Assembly (NCBI RefSeq): GCF_938041965.1
Contig: NZ_CALISE010000020.1
Span: forward strand, 1-64,000
DNA length: 64,000 nt
Direction: 5' to 3'
DNA from: an uncultured Mogibacterium sp.
GTDB lineage: Bacteria > Bacillota > Clostridia > Peptostreptococcales > Anaerovoracaceae
Shown here: positions 60,088 through 64,000 of the stretch, piece by piece
Layout: each line of letters opens with the position of its first letter
How positions within the stretch are numbered: the first letter of the stretch is position 1
Position numbers and translations under genes: made by a program
The notes under the pieces: model-generated
Told to the model about the DNA's origin: nothing
The model's input: the letters and a program-made list of their open reading frames with translations, nothing else
The model's database searches: none

Positions 60088-62007
60088 ATGATAAATTTCG
60101 ATTTGGAAAAGATGCTCTTTACAATTCCTGCTGAAGAGCATGGAATTGAAGAGGTAGCGAAGGTGCTTCGTGCGCATCCAGAGGTTAAGTTCGTGTCATT
60201 TGCGGGCGTGGACCTTGGTGGTCATTTTACGGATGAGAAAATTCCTATCAAGACATTCATCGATGATATGGAGAAGCTGCTCGAAAACGGTGTCCAGACC
60301 GACGGATCCAGCGTAGCGTTACCTGAGATTGCAAACCTTGCGAATGCTAGAGTTGATATACTTCCAGATAAGGATGCGAATTGGTACGTCGAGTATAATT
60401 TCAGCAACATGGATTTTGCGACCGGCTTGCCAGTCGGTACACTGAGGATTCCATCATTCCTAAGACACAACAATGATAGGATGGTTGGATCGAGAATTTT
60501 CTGCAAGGATTCTATACGCAAGTTCAAGACAAGACTCATGGAGATGCTGAAACAGTACCCATATGTAGTCGAGTACCTAGACGGCATTAATTCGATAGAC
60601 GATATTGAAGAGATTAACCTAACTAGTGCAACTGAGCTCGAGTTCTGGGTAAAAACTCCGGATGACAAAGCGGACAGAGATCAGCTTTCCACCTCGCAGG
60701 AACTTAAAGAGCAGTACTGGAAGAGGACTATAGGACCTGTAAATACAGCTCTTGAGCAGACGCTCGAGATACTCGATCGCTATGGCTTCGGTGTCGAGAT
60801 GGGACACAAGGAAGTAGGCGGAGTAAGAGCTAAGATGGGCAACTCCGGAAGCTATGACCATATCATGGAGCAGCTTGAAATCGACTGGAAGTATTCGTCG
60901 CCAGTGCAGGCTGGGGATAATGAAGGTCAGATCAAGCATATAGTGAGGGATGTATTTAGAGCTAACAACCTGGAGGTAACATTCCTTGCAAAACCTATGC
61001 CAGGCGTTGCAGGTAGCGGAGAGCATACTCACCTCGGTGTATCTGCAAGGCTTAAGTCGGGAAAGGTCGTAAACCTATTTGAGTCAAAGGATAGAATGAA
61101 CGAATACATGAGCCCGGTTGGATTCGGGGCGCTCATGGGAATTTTAAATAACTACGAGCTTTTAAACCCTTTCGTGGCACAGACGCATGATGCATTTAGA
61201 AGGCTAAAGCCAGGATACGAGGCTCCGGTCTGCATCGTAACCTCGCTGGGTAAGGACTGCGTAACACCTTCTAGAAATAGAACTGTTTTAATAGGACTCG
61301 TTAGAGATCAGAACAACCCTATGGCTACAAGGTTTGAGCTCAGGTCACCAAACCCTCATAGCAACACTTATCTGGTTGTGGGAGCATCGTTCATGCTCAT
61401 GCTAGACGGAATTGAAGCAGTGCTCTCTAATAGCAAGACACCAGCAGAGCTCGCAGTATCAATCTCTAAGAAAGCTGGAGAAAAGGACTTCTATCTCGCA
61501 AAGGACCGTGAATATAGGAGCGAACTCAACGTTTTCGAATGCTTCACGAAGAGAGAGAGAGAAAAGCTGTTCGGAAAAGCCCCGGCTACAGTCTGGGAGA
61601 ATTTGAAAGCTTTTGACACACACGAAGATGAACTAGCAAAACTCACAGGCGGAGATGAGACGGCTAAGGATGTGATCATGTCATACCGTGCACAGATGTC
61701 GATGAAGTGGGTTATGGAGTTCCGCGATAGGATTTTGCCTAACTCAATGGATTTTGTCAGAAACTGCAAGAAGAGACATAATGAGCTCGAAGCGACTGAT
61801 TATGATATAATGAACTGGAGAAGGGTCAACAGCCTGCGCATTGCGCTAGGAAAGGACTCCATCGACAGCAAATCAATTTTGACGCTTGCGAGAGAGGCGA
61901 TTGATTCTGCAGATTTCGATGCGGCATCTAGATATGAGCTGCTTATTCAGGAGAAGATTGAAGAGCTTAGAGGTGCATACAGTACTTATATTAAGAACTT
62001 ATTTTAA
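60088..62007 (+). CDS. glnA: glutamine synthetase with C-terminal extension
   Basis: ATP-dependent amidation of glutamate with ammonia. Recognisable type I-like elements are the beta-grasp start (VSFAGVDLGG), ELEFWVKTPDD for metal-binding Glu, and the ATP-binding KPMPGVAGSGEHTHLGVSAR. Then come LKPGYEAPV and NPMATRFELRSPNPHSNTY. After the catalytic domain, about 170 extra residues (from near 470) form a mostly helical tail. The 639-residue total is longer than GSI (about 445-475) and shorter than GSIII (about 700), and matches a variant common in Clostridia. The Tyr adenylylation loop typical of proteobacterial GSI is not seen. It ties to the 2-oxoglutarate operon at 41855. Confidence 0.9.
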   Translation: MINFDLEKMLFTIPAEEHGIEEVAKVLRAHPEVKFVSFAGVDLGGHFTDEKIPIKTFIDDMEKLLENGVQTDGSSVALPEIANLANARVDILPDKDANWYVEYNFSNMDFATGLPVGTLRIPSFLRHNNDRMVGSRIFCKDSIRKFKTRLMEMLKQYPYVVEYLDGINSIDDIEEINLTSATELEFWVKTPDDKADRDQLSTSQELKEQYWKRTIGPVNTALEQTLEILDRYGFGVEMGHKEVGGVRAKMGNSGSYDHIMEQLEIDWKYSSPVQAGDNEGQIKHIVRDVFRANNLEVTFLAKPMPGVAGSGEHTHLGVSARLKSGKVVNLFESKDRMNEYMSPVGFGALMGILNNYELLNPFVAQTHDAFRRLKPGYEAPVCIVTSLGKDCVTPSRNRTVLIGLVRDQNNPMATRFELRSPNPHSNTYLVVGASFMLMLDGIEAVLSNSKTPAELAVSISKKAGEKDFYLAKDREYRSELNVFECFTKREREKLFGKAPATVWENLKAFDTHEDELAKLTGGDETAKDVIMSYRAQMSMKWVMEFRDRILPNSMDFVRNCKKRHNELEATDYDIMNWRRVNSLRIALGKDSIDSKSILTLAREAIDSADFDAASRYELLIQEKIEELRGAYSTYIKNLF

Positions 62008-62044
62008 TAGATTTAGGAAGATACGATAATATGGGGGTTAAGAA

Positions 62045-63316
62045 ATGCTCGACGTCAAAAGAGTGAGAGAAAACTTCGAGAGCGTTAAAGCCGATGTGGA
62101 AAGACGTGGCAAAGGTGACTTTGGCATCGACAACGTGCTAAAGTTCGATACTAAGAGAAGGGAGCTTCTTGCGGAAGTTGAACAGCTTAAAAACAAGCAG
62201 AATACAGTATCGCGTGAAGTGCCAAAGCTCAAGAAAGAAGGTAAGGATACTTCAGCTCTGTTTGCAGAGATGAAGGAGTTAAGTACAGAGATTAAATCCT
62301 TAGATGCAGAGGTTAGCGAAGTAGAAGAGGAACTCAGAAAGGCGCTACTCTACGTCCCTAATACACCTCACCCAGATGTTCCAAGCGGAGAGGATGATAG
62401 CGAAAATTTCGAGCTTCGTAAGTTCGGAGAGCCGACTGAGTTCGCATTTGAGCCAAAGGCACACTGGGATATCGGAGAAGCTTTAGACATACTGGATTTT
62501 GAACGCGCGGCCAAGATTTCTGGCTCCCGCTTCACCGTGTACAAGGGTATAGGTGCAAGGCTAGAGAGAGCCGTGATAAACTTCATGCTCGACCTCCACA
62601 CGGAAGAACAGGGCTATACTGAGATCTTACCACCGTTCATGGCTAACCGTGATGCTATGACAGGGACAGGACAGCTGCCTAAGTTCGAGGACGATATGTT
62701 CTATGTGCCTGCGAAGGATTTTTTCTTGATTCCAACAGCAGAAGTTCCGGTTACTAATCTCCGTTCCAATGAGATTATCGAGCCGGAGGAGATGCCTGTG
62801 TACTACACGGCATATACACCATGCTTCCGAAAAGAGGCTGGTTCAGCTGGACGTGATACTAGAGGATTGATCAGACAGCACCAGTTCAATAAGGTTGAGA
62901 TGGTTAAACTTGCGTATCCAGAGAATTCATATGAAGAACTAGAGAAGCTCACACATGATGCAGAGGAAGTACTACAAAAGCTAGGTATTCCTTACAGAGT
63001 CGTTAGACTATGCTCTGGGGATCTCGGATTTTCAGCAGCGATGACATACGATATCGAAGTGTGGATGCCAAGCTACGGCCGTTATGTTGAAATTTCAAGC
63101 TGCTCAAACTTTGAAGATTATCAGGCTAGAAGAGCTAATATAAGATTCAGAAGAGAGAAGAAGGCAAAGCCTGAATTCGTACACACGCTGAACGGATCTG
63201 GTCTAGCAGTAGGCAGAACTGTAGCTGCTATCCTTGAAAACTTCCAGCAGGAAGATGGAACTGTGGTAGTGCCAGAAGCATTAAGACCTTACGTCGGAAG
63301 AGACGTGATTAAGTAA
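62045..63316 (+). CDS. serS: seryl-tRNA synthetase
   Basis: Class II synthetase that charges tRNA-Ser and tRNA-Sec. The N-terminal coiled-coil arm (about 30-100) is followed by the catalytic core. Motif 2 is CFRKEAGSAGRDTRGLIRQHQF and motif 3 GLAVGRTVAAILENFQQEDG, and TAEVPVTNL binds serine. Length is 423 residues, as usual. GGGG lies before ATG 62045. It is 37 bp behind glutamine synthetase, and no T-box leader fits in that space. A multi-hairpin region and terminator follow. Confidence 0.96.
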   Translation: MLDVKRVRENFESVKADVERRGKGDFGIDNVLKFDTKRRELLAEVEQLKNKQNTVSREVPKLKKEGKDTSALFAEMKELSTEIKSLDAEVSEVEEELRKALLYVPNTPHPDVPSGEDDSENFELRKFGEPTEFAFEPKAHWDIGEALDILDFERAAKISGSRFTVYKGIGARLERAVINFMLDLHTEEQGYTEILPPFMANRDAMTGTGQLPKFEDDMFYVPAKDFFLIPTAEVPVTNLRSNEIIEPEEMPVYYTAYTPCFRKEAGSAGRDTRGLIRQHQFNKVEMVKLAYPENSYEELEKLTHDAEEVLQKLGIPYRVVRLCSGDLGFSAAMTYDIEVWMPSYGRYVEISSCSNFEDYQARRANIRFRREKKAKPEFVHTLNGSGLAVGRTVAAILENFQQEDGTVVVPEALRPYVGRDVIK

Positions 63317-63326
63317 GATAAATTAA

Positions 63327-63362
63327 CCAATCGAGAGTTAGATTGGAAAACGAGCGAAGCTC
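63327..63362 (+). other. two small hairpins between serS and its terminator
   Basis: CCAATC/GATTGG (63327-63346) and GAGC/GCTC (63352-63362) precede the terminator at 63380. Together they form a chain of three stems before the decarboxylase gene. Confidence 0.4.
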
Positions 63363-63379
63363 ATTAGACATGATGCGGC

Positions 63380-63437
63380 AAAAGCACAAGGAACTCGATG
63401 GCCAGGTAAGGTCGCAATCAGTTCGTTGTGCTTTTTT
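63380..63437 (+). terminator. intrinsic terminator after serS
   Basis: AAAAGCACAA (63380-63389) pairs with TTGTGCTTTT (63426-63435); one mismatch inward, GAAC pairs with GTTC. Six T follow the last G-C pair. The decarboxylase gene starts 56 bp downstream without a clear promoter between. Confidence 0.85.
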
Positions 63438-63492
63438 ACTATAGGAAGGTGGCTGCTCTTCAGTTGCCACTTGAGACGGAGGATACCGAAAA

Positions 63493-64000
63493 ATGAAAGA
63501 CAGAGTCAGCTTGACCGACTTCCTTATGTATCATAAGGAGACTCACCCGATTTCGTTTCATATGCCTGGACACAAAGGGAGAAGCACGCTCTATGGGATA
63601 TACGGCTTCGGAGATTTCATCAAAAACGTAGTGGGAAACGATATAACGGAAATTCCTGGAGCTGATGCGCTGCAGCAGCCACGAGAAAGAATTAAGGATA
63701 TTATGGAAGGTTACGCCGGACTCTATGGGGTAAAGCATACAGAGCTCCTTGTAAATGGCAGCAGTGCCGGGCTCATGGCCTCGATATTAGGTAGTGTTCC
63801 AAGAGGAGGTAAGCTCCTTATGGGAAGGAACTCTCATAGATCTGTATATGGAGCACTCAGACTTGGCGGGATAGACCCTGTCTACATAATGCCTGAGATA
63901 GATGATGAAACTGGGCTTCAGCTCGGATTAGACCCGAACAAAATTGAGGCAGCCCTGATCGAAGATCCTGACATCAAAGCCGTGCTGGTGACGAGCCCGA
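63493..64000 (+). CDS. Orn/Lys/Arg decarboxylase family protein (partial, 5' part)
   Basis: The first 169 codons of a PLP-dependent fold-type I decarboxylase. The N-terminus has HPISFHMPGHKGR, the family signature, then EIPGADAL, LLVNGSSAGLMASI for the PLP phosphate and MGRNSHRSVYGAL. The gene runs off the right edge of the window, so the PLP lysine and C-terminal domain are not visible. In Firmicutes this short SpeA/YaaO type acts on arginine, lysine or ornithine. GGAGG (63478-63482) is ten bases before the ATG. It is preceded by the serS terminator. Confidence 0.85.
   Translation, partial: MKDRVSLTDFLMYHKETHPISFHMPGHKGRSTLYGIYGFGDFIKNVVGNDITEIPGADALQQPRERIKDIMEGYAGLYGVKHTELLVNGSSAGLMASILGSVPRGGKLLMGRNSHRSVYGALRLGGIDPVYIMPEIDDETGLQLGLDPNKIEAALIEDPDIKAVLVTSP

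Noticed and set aside
1..64000. CRISPR arrays, insertion sequences, prophage or integrase genes
   Set aside because: No regularly spaced identical repeats, transposase motifs or attachment-site-like duplications were seen.

Overview
The window is typical of a low-to-moderate GC, strictly anaerobic Clostridia-type Firmicute. The signs are strong AGGAGG ribosome sites, sigma-A type promoters, LytR-CpsA-Psr and Dlt cell-wall enzymes, a Re-type citrate synthase feeding a partial oxidative TCA branch, EFR1-type ferredoxin and a three-subunit glycerol-3-phosphate-dehydrogenase-like flavoprotein set. A member of the Eubacterium/Mogibacterium-like Anaerovoracaceae would fit, but that is inference. 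No phage, insertion sequence or CRISPR array was seen.

Region 1 (about 86-22380, all +) is a 22-kb surface-polysaccharide locus. It opens with a near-consensus promoter and closes with a strong intrinsic terminator; a second good promoter lies at 14513. It encodes a PglF/CapD-type dehydratase, a DegT aminotransferase and a PglC-type initiating transferase. It also holds an in-frame fusion of two tandem glycosyltransferases, two further GT4 enzymes, Wzz-, Wzy- and Wzx-like proteins, and every step from UDP-GlcNAc to UDP-2,3-diacetamido-mannuronic acid (WbpA, WbpB, WbpE, WbpD, WbpI). A WbpG-type sugar amidotransferase, a CE4 deacetylase, a FemAB-like acyltransferase and an LCP ligase complete it. 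The product is probably a peptidoglycan-linked polysaccharide carrying amino and uronic sugars.

Region 2 (22391-34671) is a split Dlt-type module. First come dltA, dltC, an AlgI-type MBOAT protein and an SGNH protein, then a GH25 lysozyme with three 65-residue repeats. After a three-gene flavoprotein operon come a canonical dltB, dltD and a previously uncalled 54-aa dltX (34507-34671) with the C-terminal FVYNQF motif. Two MBOAT/SGNH pairs may therefore share one DltA/DltC charging system.

Region 3 (34829-41605) is housekeeping: a small membrane protein with a YbjQ/UPF0145 protein, a SanA/YdcF-like protein, a Cys-type glutathione peroxidase, a MATE exporter, 5-formyl-THF cyclo-ligase, TrpRS and a flavodoxin/ferredoxin. 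Most units have recognisable promoters or terminators.

Region 4 (41718-47439) is a Re-citrate synthase, aconitase, isocitrate dehydrogenase and AEC permease operon. It makes 2-oxoglutarate, and glutamine synthetase lies further on (60088). A solitary amino-acid-binding lipoprotein follows behind a 218-nt leader. Then come two minus-strand units (an ArsB/SLC13-like transporter with a PH-like membrane protein, and a 3D-like secreted protein), an acyl-CoA synthetase, tRNA-Lys(CTT) and a 596-bp intergenic stretch with a candidate structured RNA.

Region 5 (54435-64000) holds a large acidic zinc-ribbon membrane protein, a UPF0182 protein, glutamine synthetase with a C-terminal extension, SerRS and the 5' part of an Orn/Lys/Arg decarboxylase family gene cut by the window edge.
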